A stretch of DNA of 64,000 bases. Origin: Symsagittifera roscoffensis. Its lineage: Eukaryota > Xenacoelomorpha > Acoela > Convolutidae. The stretch is from contig NC_087068.1 of the NCBI RefSeq assembly GCF_963678635.1, forward strand, positions 20,690,914 to 20,754,913. Reading direction: 5' to 3'. This document shows positions 24,226 to 36,213 of the stretch, in pieces. The position numbers were made by a program, and so were the translations under genes. The notes beneath the pieces were generated by a model. The model searched no databases. It was not told the DNA's origin and saw only the letters and a program-made list of their open reading frames with translations. Positions within the stretch are counted from its first letter, which is position 1; each line of letters starts with the position of its first letter.

Positions 24226-26309
24226 TAAATCCTTTGATTTCAGTCTTGAATTGTTTTTGTTTTTAGGGGAATTAAAACCGATGTAAATCAATTTAAACTG
24301 TTTTTTTTTCATCTGTTTCGAGTTTGTGTTGCATTTATTTATTGCCCATCACATCTCACTTTACATCCATAGCGTATGGTTTCATAACAAAAAGATTTTT
24401 TGATTTGTAACCTTGGTTCTTGCCCATAATATAATTTTCAACGACGACTTTTAAGCCAAAAACCTGATCCGTATTTCTGCATTGACAATTTTCTTGATTT
24501 TTTCATAGCTTTGTCCAATACCTGATTTTATTGATACTTTTAAATATTTTTTAAGCATATTTTCAAGCTCAAACGTTGATTATTTTGACCTTTTTCTTGA
24601 ATTGTTACAGAAGTTTTAGCCCAAAATCTGATTCACAATGACAATTTTCTTTTATTTCATTGCATAATTTTGAGCTCAAAACCTGATTTATGTGGATCTT
24701 TCTCTTGAATTCTGAAACATCTGACACGTGTTTTTAGTGAAAAAATCAAGAATAAAAATTTTCATTTGTTTTTCAGAACGGCATATTTTTTTTCGCCGTG
24801 TTAGCAAAAAAAATCGAGTTTAGTGAGTAAAAAAAACCATCCAAATCCATTTGAATCAAATTTGATACACTTAGAGTGATTCAAAATTTTCAAGATAGAT
24901 CAATTTGGACCGATTTAAGTGAGATTACGATGGAATTAAGTGAGATTCAGATGGATTTCAGTGAGTCGGAAAATCGATTTTTTATACACTTTTTTCATGA
25001 ACAATTGTTATAAATTGATATAAAATCCATTTAAGTTCGTAAAATGTACATTGTTAATCAATTTGGATTGATTTAAAATCAATTTAAATTCAAAATAAAT
25101 CCATCCGAAGCTATTTTTGTCAGTGCGTGTTTGCTCTTGGACCGATTTGAAATGATATTATATGCCAATATGAACAAGTCAAGTTTGATGACCACTTTGT
25201 ACCTGCTTCTACTTGTTTTTAGTTGCCACACCAAGTACATGTGGACACGAGGCTCGTTGCAAAAAAAAATACGAAGTATCAATAGCACCATTGCCTTTTC
25301 GCCGAAAAAGTTAGCAGATTTGTTCAGGACTTCAAAACTGTCTACGCAATACATGCTCACACAAACACTTTCCTTGAATTCCGTCGTACTTGTTAGCTCG
25401 TTATATAAAACCATGGTTTAGATAATTAACCTGTACAAAAACGATTTTTTTTCCAGCTGGATATTTTTGGGTTTTTGTTCAAACATTCTTCTAGTCAATA
25501 TTCGAATTATCAATTAAGCATTTTTGATGGCATTTTTATGGCTTCTGAAAGATACTGTTAACTTGAGCTCAAACTTTGAAAAAATATTTTAACTGAAAAA
25601 ATATTTAATCATTTTTCTTAAGTAACAAAGGGTTTGAAAATTGCTAACATGGCTAATTTCCGGTAACTAAAGCACAATTTATTGCCTTCTTAAAATATCC
25701 GTGAGCGGCAATTTATTGCGTTCCAAAATGAATTGAGGCCATGCACTTCATCGTGTTGTAGATTGCGGTGATTAGACGGTATTTTTACGATATTGTTTTT
25801 CTCAAATAAGCTAATTATTTGTCCCAACTTAATCTTCTCCTCCGTTTTTTGAAAGAAAATTCATCGCACTTAGAATTTTTCCAGTGTTTTTGCCTTCAGC
25901 TGTTGTGAATTTTAAATCTGCTCAATCTAAATAAGGCTTTTAAAAAAAGAAAAGGATTGAGATTCTGAAACAAACAAAACTTCCTCAAAAAATGGTAAAA
26001 AACTGATTGTCCTGAACTACACTACGTGGCGCCATTACGTTTGTCAATCTTGTTTATAGTCAATTCTGTAGGGGGCCTATATTGTATTATTTTCAGAAAA
26101 TATTCATTTTGGCAAAAATTGGTCCCCATTTCGTCAACTGTTTTTTCGTCCAAACATGCTGGAGATTTATCTGACTCGGTGTGGATGCTTAGTCCACAGC
26201 TTACAATAGTCTTCTTTCGAAAAGCGCATTTTGTAAATTGAGGTGATAAGTTCTCGCGCATACTGTTTTGATTTTACTACAAGGTGTTTTGCTTCTTCTA
26301 ACGTGCACT
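24226..26309. repeat. Spacer with degenerate AATCGATTTAA repeats
   Basis: From about 24,190 to 25,110 words like aatcaatttaaatcc, atcgatttaaact and tggattgatttaaaatca recur, a looser cousin of the TTATAATCGA family further left. The two opposing open frames at 25,079-25,421 and 26,022-26,261 overlap each other on both strands and have no recognisable content. Nothing else is seen to the start of the right inverted arm. Confidence 0.4.
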
Positions 26310-28640
26310 TAACAGTGTTCAAGCTCAAGTAGCGTGATACTAATTAACACTTAATGATGATTGAGCTAAAAAAACTAACATTACAAAATGATTTATCCTA
26401 CCGTAAACGGCAAAGTACTTTTCACCCGTAATCCAAAATCGGATCACCTCAAACTCTAACTTATGAACATGTATGAGAGACTGTAGCCCCATTTGTCAAG
26501 TTTTCACCGTTTTTTCTTTCTAAATTCCTTCAGACTTGATTAAGTCTGGCCTGTAAAAAAAGTAATTTGTCTCAAGGACAAAAACCAGTGGTTTGAGAGC
26601 TTGCTTTAAACTTTGAGAGAAAACTGGTTGCATTTATGATTGATTGAAAAGTTTTTAGTTTATCAGTTTTGCGGAGTTTTGTCTAGACATATGCAGCTAG
26701 CCGTAAATTTTTGTAGGGGCTTTTTCAGTAAAAGAACAGAGGGGGCGCTTTTTCTGGTATCTTTCTGGTTGACGTGGAAATGAGTTTTTCGTGAAACCCA
26801 AGTTTTTTTGGAATCTACAAATCACTATGATTGCCCCATCTATTTGTATGACGGTTCCAAAATAATTAAAATTTGATCCAATAAACATAATTGCGATGTT
26901 TTATTTTGAACTTTGACTCAAAGCAGGCTCAAATTATATATTTTTTGAACTGGTTATTTGTAAATTGCTTTTTTTAAAACCAAAATAGCTAAGTATTCTC
27001 AAAACTAAAATTTTCGATCAGTTTGGCTGAACTGAAGTACTTGCAATTGGTACCGAGAGATTTTTTAAAAGAAGTTTTTCGATATCAAAAATTTATGATA
27101 AAAAGTTTCTGAGATTGGAAACCTTTGTAATCGGGACAAAGACAACAAGTACCAAACAAGGTTTTTGAAACAGAGTATAACTCCAAATCACTGATCAAAG
27201 AACACAAAACTTTATAAAAATCTTCAAAAACTAGCCAAATATCCCGAAATTTTTCCTAGAATTCACCAATTACTTGGTGAAATCTGGGGGAAAATGAAAA
27301 AAAAATGTGTTAAGTGGTATGGTAGCTTGATAATCTAGTATGGAAGGCAGATTAAAATACATGTATCGGCCTCAGTTTCTGCCACTCAAATTGTTGCAAT
27401 TCAACCAACTGGTTTGATTCCCCCCCAACTCTTTTTAGTTGAAAATCAATCTATAAAATTCTATGAATTTTAATTCCATGGACTATGATGTTTCGTTGCT
27501 CGCTTATGTGGTCGGGTCGGTTATTTGAAAAATGTTTAAAAGCGTTTTTTTTTCTCTCAGTTTCAGGTTTTTTATGTATGTTCTGTTGGAATTTATTCGT
27601 ACTTAGATTCCAACCCCTTTGGCGAGCAATTTTTGGTGTATATTGTTCATTCCAAGGGCTCTTCCGTTACCTCACGCGCTTTGCACACTTCTCACACCGT
27701 CGAAAAACGCGTGAAAAAAAACTAACTTGTTTCACAAAAATCAGTTCAAGTTTGAAGTTCAACGCTATCGTTATGCAGAAAAATACTCAATCCTATCTTC
27801 ACAATGTTTTTTGGTATTGTTTTGTTTGGTTTTAGTGAATCGATTGCCAAGCATATCAGCAATAATTACCATAGACTATGTACTGAGCAATTTAAAAATT
27901 TGTATTTTTTGAAGAAGAAGAAGGACTTTTCGACTAACATCTAATGCCGACGGAGCGCTACTGAAAATATGGTGAAGCAATTGGTTGAATGACTTTTCTG
28001 GCATTTAATGTTGTCCGAGCTTGTTTTCTAAGCATAAGGCTAAGGACCAGGTACTGATAGAGAATTAAAAAGAGTTTCACTCGTTTTCTTGTCTGAAGTT
28101 AAAAACATTCTCTTGCTAGAGCGTTACAGTGCTAGTCTTAGCCCTCTCAAGGTCAATAGAAGACAAAAGCGGAAACTTTTACACCTAACAAATGTAGGGC
28201 CCTTCAAAACAAGATTTAGGCAGAAGCATCAAGTCGACATATAATCCCACTTGCAAATATACGTTACTGTGATAACTCTATCAAGTATTCAATTGAATGT
28301 AAAATATTGTCATATCGTTGAAAACTTAGGATGAGTTACAACAAGCGCATCATTCGTGTTCTATATGCGTACGGTGAACTTCCGTAAAATTTAACTAAAG
28401 TAAGCCTTTTGTGCGTTTCCTCGTAATTCGACAAGGAAAGCAAGCTATCAAAAGTTTTAGCACAGAATTTGGCTAATTTATATTTGGTTTTGTCATCTCC
28501 GAGTCCTCAAGCTTGTTTGCTGTTCGAGGTTTTGGCACTCAGGCTTTTTTTTATTTTTATAGTTTGTTTTGAGCCTCCTTGTGTGTAAATACGTTCCACT
28601 CTCATGTTTCATTTTTTAAAAAAGCTTATAAAATCAATCA
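26310..28640 (-). repeat. Right arm of the large inverted repeat
   Basis: Reverse complement of the left arm. Matching landmarks in plus orientation are atgagagactgtagcccc (26,473), agacttgattaagtctgg (26,532), aaccagtggtttgagag (26,583), ttggaatctacaaatc (26,807), gacaacaagtaccaaac (27,142), aggcagattaaaatacatg (27,345), cacgcgcttt with aaaacgcgtg (27,673-27,713), gacggagcgctactg (27,948), cattctcttgctagagcg (28,107), acaacaagcgcatcattcg (28,338) and attcgacaagg (28,426). The open frame 27,485-27,835 within it has no counterpart in the left arm. Confidence 0.75.
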
Positions 28641-29289
28641 AAGTTAACTAATTTTTGAGTGAATGATTTTTTGAAAAAAACTGTACCATATAAGCAAAAT
28701 TTTTGCTTACACTTATTAAGCATTGTTGAGTTTGAATTAATCCATGACATATTGGAGGTACAAAATCAAGTAAACTTGAAAAAATAGCTTGAGAACAGGA
28801 ACTCAAAAAAATTGGACTTCAGAATAAATATGCACGTGTTTTAGTGCAAGTTCCATAGAAGTCAAAGCCACAAGGCCATTTAAGAAACATTTCTTGGAAT
28901 AAAAAAAGTTGATGAATTAGTCAGTTGAAGAACATTTAAAAAAACACGCAATTTGACAAATGTGAAGCCGAACAAGTTATTTTTCATTGACTCAACACCT
29001 TAACAGAGACCAAGAGTACGTTTTCACACGATGCTTGATATCCTCAATTGGGCCTGGAGAAGACAGAAGTACAAGGGATGATATTTTCGACTCAAAATTA
29101 CGAATTAGTTAGCGACACTAGGTCTATGTTTTTGTATCATATTAGAGTCACTAGGTCATACAAGTCCAAACCAGCACCATTCTCAAAAAGTTTAACCTCA
29201 GGAGTACCTGCGATGTCGCCTCAAATTCCAGTCGATGTACTGCCACAGCTGAACCAAATAATTCCAGTGGAAAAAAGTGAGCTCGGTTT
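28641..29289. other. AT-rich interval without a supported gene
   Basis: Nothing recognisable. The 93-codon plus-strand frame at 29,048-29,329 begins here; it looks somewhat protein-like (SLTSGVPAMSPQIPVDVLPQ) but has no second copy and no known motif. Confidence 0.3.
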
Positions 29290-31309
29290 GACCAAGTTTC
29301 GGGAAAAAGAAACTTGCAAACTGATATGAACGAAAATTCATTCGAAAAATTTTGGCGGACTATTTGTTGATTTTAGCAATTAACGAATTAGGAGGGGTCA
29401 GTTTTGACGGACATGTTAATTTTTAAAAATACGATCGAAAAGAAAGACACGCTAATACCTAGAAATTTTACGACAGCTTAAAAAGCGCTAGAATCAGAAC
29501 AAAGATTTTGGCTGAAAAAATCAAGACTTATAACATATATAGCGAACGTCAGAGTTATAGCCAACGATATTTACGGAAGAACACTCCAAGGTATAACGAT
29601 TGTACAGCAGCAGCAATCGTTACGGACCAATTCCCGAGAATCAGGAGGGCTATTGGGAGGATTTTGCTAACCTTCTTTGTCGACAAGAAGACAGCTCTTT
29701 GGCCAGATTCAAGTATCCCGAAGGGTCTCGGGGAAAGACTGCTAACTGTATTTTAACAACTTGTAGCTTGCAATGGCCTGAATTATATTAAATTAACATC
29801 AAACTCATTTTCAGATAATGAGAAGCTAAGAGTTGAAGGAAAGGGTTGATTCATCTCCGATGAACATGATGATTTTTATCTACTGAACAAAAAGAAAAGG
29901 AAAAAAAATAATTAAGTAGTAGCCCTGTTTAAAGGAGTGACCTCCTGGTCTGGGGTCTGAGACCAAGCCATTAGCTCACTATTTCTTGATGTAACTAAAA
30001 AAATTGTGCGGTTTGGCCGATAGCCTTTAAATTGTGATGACTTTGTCGACTTGATGTTAATGGACCAACATTGAACTGGCTTTAGCAGAGACGGTAAAAA
30101 CCATGTGAAGCTGACTTTTGACGCTAGCAAATGGTTGTAGAACGTAGCTTTATTTTCCGTCGATACTTCCTGGCGAATGTTACATATATGTTTGTATTGC
30201 GCTCCTGGGTGGGCTCTTTTTAACATCATGAAGAGCAGACCCATCAACGAATAATTCCGCAACGAGTGAATGCTCTAAATAAGGCCCTTAAATGAGAACG
30301 CGGAAGCCTTACAGATTCTGGACTTAGCTTTTTAACATAGTTAAGACCGAAATTTCACGTTTTGTCGTTCCCTGAGCAGTATATGACCAAAACCACCTAA
30401 AGATATAGAAGAAACCAAACAACAAAGAGTGTAATACCAATGAAAAAACCAACAAAAAACGAAAAAACCAAAAATAATTTTTAAAAAAATCAGTAAAAGT
30501 CATCTTCCCAGATGATTCAACCCTCCAGTTTGTTGTTTTTGTATATATTGTTGGTAAGACAATTATATCAAACCGGATCGTTACGATCAAAACTGTGGTC
30601 TCTTTCTGGTGCCTGTACTGTCGGGTTGTTTGAGTATTTAAGCACGTTAATGCTAAATTGCGCTCAATCCGGATGTATCAAGTGATTGGAGTGGAAGACC
30701 GATTCGGCAAGCAGTGCAATGGGCAACAGGAAGTGTTTCAAGGAGAACAAAAGTTGACTGTTGGGTATCGCTAACAGCTTTTGTATCCCTTTTGGTACAG
30801 AAAGTACGACATCAGTCTGTGGAGGGCTCGACAGTTAAGCACCTGAATTCGGATATTGAACGGACCCATAGGGGTATAATACTATTAGTAGTACTATTTA
30901 TTCTACCCGTATTAACATTCGCATACCGTTTTTCAATCAAACATACCGTAAACAGACCGGTTCCTAAGGTCAAAATAGTGATATTTTGACCCCCACAGAA
31001 ATCGCAGTTTTTAGGATTTCCAATTTGTTTGAAAAAGAAAAAAAGCATTAAATTAGTGAGTTAACTTGTGACTGGATTAATATAACTAGAAGAAATGATT
31101 ATTTGAGTGCGGACGCTGTTAGAACTAATTGAGTATCGAAATCCGATTGAACTTTTTGAACTTTTTAAGTTAATGTGATAAAAATTTTTGCTCGGACAGA
31201 ATACACTAAGGAATTGACAGGTTTCAGAGCCCGTTTGCCAACAACTCTTCTGACCCCAGCGAAATCAAACTTAACGAATTCAATTTAGTGGATTCATCAA
31301 AACGGACGG
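29290..31309 (+). repeat. Long non-coding repeat R, copy 1 (cut by assembly gap)
   Basis: This block matches 46,497-48,730 in the same orientation, and its first ~600 bp also match 42,990-43,600. Shared phrases with the 47-kb copy include gatgatttttatctactgaac, agtagtagccctgttt, aggagtgacctc.tggtctggg, ggcgaatgttacat, gcgctcctgggtg, taagcacctgaattcggata, ggtataatactatta and ggtggattcatcaa-like words at the very end. No coding capacity is evident. The copy stops at the 200-N gap. By comparison with the 46.5-kb copy, which leads into Gypsy copy A, it may be the 5' end (LTR/leader) of another copy of that element. Confidence 0.7.
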
Positions 31310-31509
31310 NNNNNNNNNNNNNNNNNNNNNNNNNNNNNNNNNNNNNNNNNNNNNNNNNNNNNNNNNNNNNNNNNNNNNNNNNNNNNNNNNNNNNNNNNNN
31401 NNNNNNNNNNNNNNNNNNNNNNNNNNNNNNNNNNNNNNNNNNNNNNNNNNNNNNNNNNNNNNNNNNNNNNNNNNNNNNNNNNNNNNNNNNNNNNNNNNNN
31501 NNNNNNNNN
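31310..31509. other. Assembly gap of 200 N
   Basis: Exactly 200 N, a round number that suggests a scaffolding placeholder, not a measured gap. On its left is plus-oriented repeat R; on its right is the minus-oriented 3' part of Gypsy copy B. The orientation and distance of the two sides are therefore uncertain. Any frame running through the Ns is meaningless. Confidence 0.97.
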
Positions 31510-31889
31510 GTGGTTGGCCTGGTCGGGAGGGGAAACTTCCAAGCGCCAAACTCAGTAGTGTTGCTCAACCCAGGATTCCTTGCCAAATCGAATCATCTCA
31601 GTCCTCCATCGGTTCTCCGTGACAGCCAACTTATGTGCTCATGGTTTGATAATCCGTCTGACGTATGGCCCACCATCAGCACTGCTTCTGTCGCGGACTC
31701 CCTGCCTTCTCCTTGAGGTTCCAGCTGCAAGATGGCATTCAACATCACTGCCATCCTCTCGTCCACATGACAGTGGTCCAGATCCCTTAGGCGCCTGTAC
31801 AACTTGTCAATCGTGGGCTTTCTCAGCGCCGCTGGCATCGAATTCCAGAAACGATCAGCCGTTATCGGAGATTGTTGAATACTCAACAA
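31510..31889 (-). pseudogene. Copy B, post-macrodomain coiled-coil ORF (5' part)
   Basis: The minus-strand frame from 31,889 contains PTIDKLYRRLRDLDHCHVDE, then AVMLNAILQL and TEAVLM, matching PMIDAIYRRL, VVMLLTALINIL and TEVLLM in the ORF at 60,287-61,102. The frame stops at 31,593, but the next frame continues with LARNPGLSNTTEFGAWKF, corresponding to the LANEPGLESS stretch of copy A. The rest is lost in the gap. The upstream start could not be fixed because the N-terminal ~15 residues differ. Confidence 0.75.
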
Positions 31890-32475
31890 AATACCTTATC
31901 AGTTTGTCACTCAAAAATACCTTACCAGATTATCACGCAAGAACATACCTTACCAGATTATCACTCAAGAATATACCTTACCAGGTTATCACTCAAGAAA
32001 TACCGTACTGCAGCGTGAATTACTGGACCAACACTGATGCTCTTGCTTTTGAACTCGGTAGTCTCTGTTTGATTCTCGTTTATTATCACTTAAAATCAAA
32101 CTGAAAACAAAACTGACTCTTAAACATGTCCATTTTTTACCACCAATGTAATCCCCCTCTACAAGCTTCTAAAACTTCATTCAAACAGTTTTGATTAAAT
32201 GATATTTTCGATAGTCAAGCCATTCCTTATCCCAGTGAGCTAAACATCAGACTTGTGTGCGTCATTTCAAATAATCATTTTAAGTAGAAACTCATGCAGA
32301 TCCGTTAATGATTTAGCACCATCATTTTGGATTAATATTTTGATTGTCTTGCTAATTAGATTGAAGCCTAACCTTCTGCCGTCTACCGTCCCCCTTTTGA
32401 CTCAAGACTCTCGCGTGCACTCAAGACCCAAGCTCCAACTCAAGTCTTTTGTATCCACTCGAGACGCGAGCAATG
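31890..32475. other. Copy B, interval between macrodomain ORF and coiled-coil ORF
   Basis: Equivalent of 59,889-60,286 in copy A, non-coding in both. It contains a short tandem array at about 31,890-32,005 in which the phrase taccttaccag.ttatcactcaagaa repeats about four times with a ~30-bp period. No gene is seen. Confidence 0.6.
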
Positions 32476-33364
32476 CTCAGGTATTACTTCTTGCGTAGAT
32501 GTATCGTTAATTCCGATTCCGCAAACACCACGTGCAGGATAGCATACAGCTCTCGGGGGTTCAATCTGCTTCTATTCGGATCGTATACTGGTATCGAGAC
32601 TTATTTTACCCCCTTTCCACTAGAAACTCACTTAGTTGCGTCAGGGCCAGTACCACATGTCCAGGGTCCACCACGTTCCTCTCACTGACCCTCGTCGCCT
32701 TGCCTGGCACTTGTGAAACTGAGGGTGGGACCACCGCCAGGCCTCCCAATCCTAGTCTCTGATTAAACAGGAACACCACACTTTTGAAATCAGCCTCTAG
32801 TCTGGTGTTGAACCTCATATCTGCTGTTATGCAGATCGCATTGGTCCGGTCTGACAAGATAAAATCACTGTCCGTGATCACGATGTTCTCCGAGTGTTCA
32901 TTTGGTAGCTCAAATTTGATCTTTAAAATTATTCCAATGGTAGGCTCAGTTTCCTCCTGCTCCAATTCTAGTTCACAGGTTTCCCTGAGTTTCTTTATTA
33001 TTAAATTTTTGGCGAAGGGAAGTCCTATCCCCACTCCCCGAACAAAAACTTTTATCGACGTCCTCGTCGATGGTGCCGAGCTCAATTTATCTGCGGGTAT
33101 ATCTAATGGTCGGTTCATCGCTCTCCAGCCAAACAATGGGCTTCCTTCCTTCACGTGTTTGGCTGCGGATATGTCGACTTGTTGATTGCTTTTATTCTCA
33201 TCTACGTCGGCTGGCAGGCCATGTATCCACTCTAGAATCTTCAAGTTTGTGTGCTCCTTTCTTCTGTTTCGCTCTGTTCTAGATCCATTTCTCGTTGTGG
33301 TACTCCTGTTAGAAGTGTTCATTATTGTTAATGATCGGCCACTCTTTGTCTGAGACCAAGTCAC
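32476..33364 (-). pseudogene. Copy B macrodomain protein, frameshifted
   Basis: Minus-strand frame 33,364-32,606 aligns along its length with the macrodomain ORF of copy A: VFVRGVGIGLPFAKNLIIKK, then IVITDSDFILSDRTNAICIT, then LGLGGLAVVPPSVSQVPGK. It then needs a frame change to continue as IPVYDPNRSRLNPREL and HVVFAESELTIHL, ending near 32,485. The same loop, PVYDPNRxRLxPREL, is kept in both copies. The first ATG of this frame (33,322) overlaps the end of the preceding pol frame (TAA ending at 33,309) by 14 nt. Role and family are discussed under the intact copy at 58,947. Confidence 0.8.
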
Positions 33365-35123
33365 CCATGCTCACCAAGTCTGCCCCTATCTCGTCTGGCT
33401 TTATGTTGTCAACCAAGAAGTCATCACCATATTTATTGTACCTCATGCTGTTCTTTGTACGCCCCCTCTTCTTGTCTCCATTGTCATGAGCTTGTCCTCT
33501 CCTGATCAGGTTCACTCCAATCCTCTTCTGCAAAAGAGCCTTCATCCGAGCAGACTTCTATCTTTTTTCATTTTCACCCATGCTCGTGTTCTCGTTGCCA
33601 TCGTTATTCTCTCTGGTGCCCTTCTCGTTCACCTCACATGCCGTTTCCATCAGGTACTTTAGTTCTACTATATTCTGAGGCACGCACCAATCCTCCGGTG
33701 ACGGGATATGAGGCTTCAAATTTTCATAGTGAGCGGCCTGCCCCGTGCTCAAGCGATAGAAAAGACCCTGCTGGTGTACTTCTGTTATCATGAATGGTCT
33801 TCTCCATTTCTTTTTAATAACTTCTGTGTTCCCGTTGGAGGGATGTCGTTCTGAAGCACCTAGACATATTTTCCCACAGCATACGATTTCACTTGCAGCA
33901 TTTTCTCATCGGACTTTTTTTCGTTGTTCCCTATTCTGCGCTTGGGCTGTGTTCCTTCTACACAGTTCATTTAACTCGTATTGTCTTTGATCACCTCCCT
34001 TACGTAGGCTTGGGGCGAAGTCTTTTGCCCTTCGTTTTCTGGGTAGAAAAATTTCAATGACCTTGCCCTTTCCCTGCCTGTAAGCATCGTGAATGGACTG
34101 ATACCCGTTGTCGAGTGTTGAGTGCCGTTATATGCTCCCACCACTTGCGGCAAGTACTTGCCCCAATCCGTCACCTACCTCGAGCAGTACACTCCAAGCA
34201 TACTCACTAGTGTGCTCTTTTGCCTTCCTACCAGCCCATTCGTCTGTGGGTGGTAAGTTGTCGAGTGTGCTTGGGCAATGTGAGATCTTTTGATCAACTC
34301 CTTCATCAGATCCCCAACGAAGGCCTTACCGTTGTCTGATTGAAAGGTCATGGGACAACCGTATCTTGAGATCCAGTGTGTGATCAAGTGATCACAAGTT
34401 TTTTCCATAAAAGCCGTTTGACACGGTACTACTTCCGTAAGTTAAGTTTCGTGAAGAGTTCTATGATTACCAGTAACTGATTATATCCCGTTTCTGTCAT
34501 GCAGATTTTTTGGTGGTCTATCTACAAAACCTCATTGAATTTTGAGCTTTCCACCGACTTGAAAGGGAACTTTATCTTCCTCGGGTCCTTCACTTGCAGA
34601 CATGACAAACAAGCATTGACTCATCTTTCGCAAGCTTTCCTCATTCCAGGACAATCAAACCGATGCAGTATTCTTCGTTGCCCTTTGTCTTTTCCTTGAT
34701 GCCCCACTTGATCATGCGACCTGAATAGCAACTCCCTCTGATACAACTGCAGAAGTGTGATGAGGTTATGTTTGAGAAGTATTTTTTCTTCATCTCTTCT
34801 CTTGCATGCTACCACGCCATTCGCCGTGTGATATAGTAGTCCAGTTCGTTCCTTGTAGAACTGGCTCAAGATATTGTAGCTATCTTCCTCCAGATCCCCT
34901 TTCTCTCTTACGCCGCTCCGGATCCATTTGGAGAGATGGTAGTCATATGGTCGTTCTTCTGTGCTCGGACCAAGTCTGATAGCCTGTACCTCGCATTCTC
35001 ACGCTCCTTCAGTGCCATCATTTGTCCTGTCATTTCTCCGGGGTTGTGGATATCATCTCTTAATTTGACACACATTATCCTGCTCAAGATTTCCCTGTCT
35101 TTCTCGGGCTTTAGTTTCGTCAA
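33309..35123 (-). pseudogene. pol (IN): Copy B integrase and pol C-terminus
   Basis: Pieces in order on the minus strand: a linker (35,123-34,908, with ENARYRLSDL), HHCC zinc-binding domain (34,869-34,621, SHDQVGHQG as HX4H), catalytic core (IDHQKICM near 34,520-34,495 after an in-frame stop; SDNGKAFVG and YHPQTNGLVGRQ at 34,408-34,175), a post-core segment (34,174-33,971), a GPF/chromatin-contact-like tail (33,791-33,558) and the acidic C-terminus (33,545-33,309). The third catalytic acidic residue is Gly (codon 34,226-34,228) where copy A has Glu, so the core would be inactive even if the frames were intact. Confidence 0.88.
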
Positions 35124-35945
35124 GACAACTCCCTGAAAGGTTTCCTTGATACTGCTATCTTCTCTAGTTCTTCTCCTCCGTATGTATCATCACACTCTAG
35201 GTTGTATGTTCCAGATGAGGGGTCTGTTTGCACTTCTCTATCTTGATTCCTCCTCTTTGATTCTGCTTGCATCATGCTCAAATTGTCTCGCTCATCTTCA
35301 CTTGAATCGATTTTTTGTCCGATTCTTCTGACTGCCCGGACAAATTTTCTGCTTCACCTTCTTTTTCATTCAACAAACACTCCCCGGACTCTTGATCTCT
35401 TCCGGGCGCTTCAACCTCCTCCTTGCATGACACTTTTTCCTCCTCGACTTTGTTTCCATGGGTGCCTCCTCTGGGATAGTCTCTGGATCTCTGCCCTCCA
35501 ACTGGTTGTCTTCGCACGAGCCTAATTTGTTCTCTTCATTATCGTGACTTCCGGTTTATTATCCTTCTCACTTGTGTCCACGGGTTTGTCATCGGCTAGT
35601 TTTTGAAGCAAGCTCATTAGAACTTGTCCCACTACCGTTCTCCCTTTCTCAGCTTCCGTTGGTTGGTCTGGATGGTTCTATCATGTCATTTTTTAGCAAC
35701 GTTTCTATTTTTTTTCTACATGCGTCCGATTTGTGTGGGGTCATGCGCCTCGCCTTCTCCCTGTGCGGTACCGCCGACTCCTCTAACTCTCCTTCATGCT
35801 CAACAAAATTACAGCATCGGATATTCGCTTTGTGTCTCAAAAACACGTCCTGATTCCTATCTAACACATCCTTGATGGCTTCGAGCTGTTCGTCCGTAAT
35901 TTTCCACCTTAAGTGTTCAATTTCTGGTAATACCGGTTTATCCAT
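35124..35945 (-). pseudogene. pol (RT, deleted): Copy B RT N-terminus joined to post-RNase H linker (palm deleted)
   Basis: Frame 35,945-35,649 starts KPVLPEIEHLRWKI and runs through CCNFVEHEGELEE and ARRMTPHKSDACRK to MIEPSR, matching the RT fingers entrance in copy A. Immediately beyond, the sequence corresponds to copy A near 56,330 (GQVLMSLLQKLADDKP against PQVMRMLGGLLEREV), followed by the charged linker with repeated SGE/SGQ-like words. The intervening RT motifs, including the YVDD box, and RNase H are absent. This copy cannot supply its own reverse transcriptase. Confidence 0.88.
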
Positions 35946-36213
35946 GTCTAATTCCTTTGGTGTGGGTCTTTCCGGAAAATTCGAACAGCTCGACAGCCTA
36001 TCGTCTGTCTCTGGATTAAGTAAATTGATAGTTTCTGATGAAATTTTTATTCACTTCAATCGACTCAAGGTACACATCTTGTCCTTATGATTCGGACAAC
36101 CAAGAAAATCATACTTTTTAACATTTTCAGTCATTTCATATCTAATTTTTTCCGGAAATGCGCCCGATTTTCCTCCCTCTGTGGAATGTGATCAGTATAT
36201 CAAGAGTATTCAA

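Larger units (their letters stand above)
20590..28640. mobile_element. Large ancient inverted repeat structure (arms ~2.3 kb)
   Basis: The segment 20,590-22,995 reappears in reverse complement at 26,310-28,640, with many substitutions and indels but unbroken order of landmarks. The 3.3-kb spacer holds a minisatellite, a minus-strand non-LTR reverse transcriptase fragment and AATCGATTTAA-like repeats, none of which is part of the symmetry. I find no open frame shared by the two arms, so they look non-coding. It could be a very large foldback element, the ends of a dead DNA transposon, or an inverted segmental duplication. The divergence argues for great age. Confidence 0.75.

Noticed and set aside
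31224-31716. Four overlapping open frames crossing the N gap
   Set aside because: Their length comes from undetermined bases. Only the ends adjoining copy B carry real homology, and those are described there.
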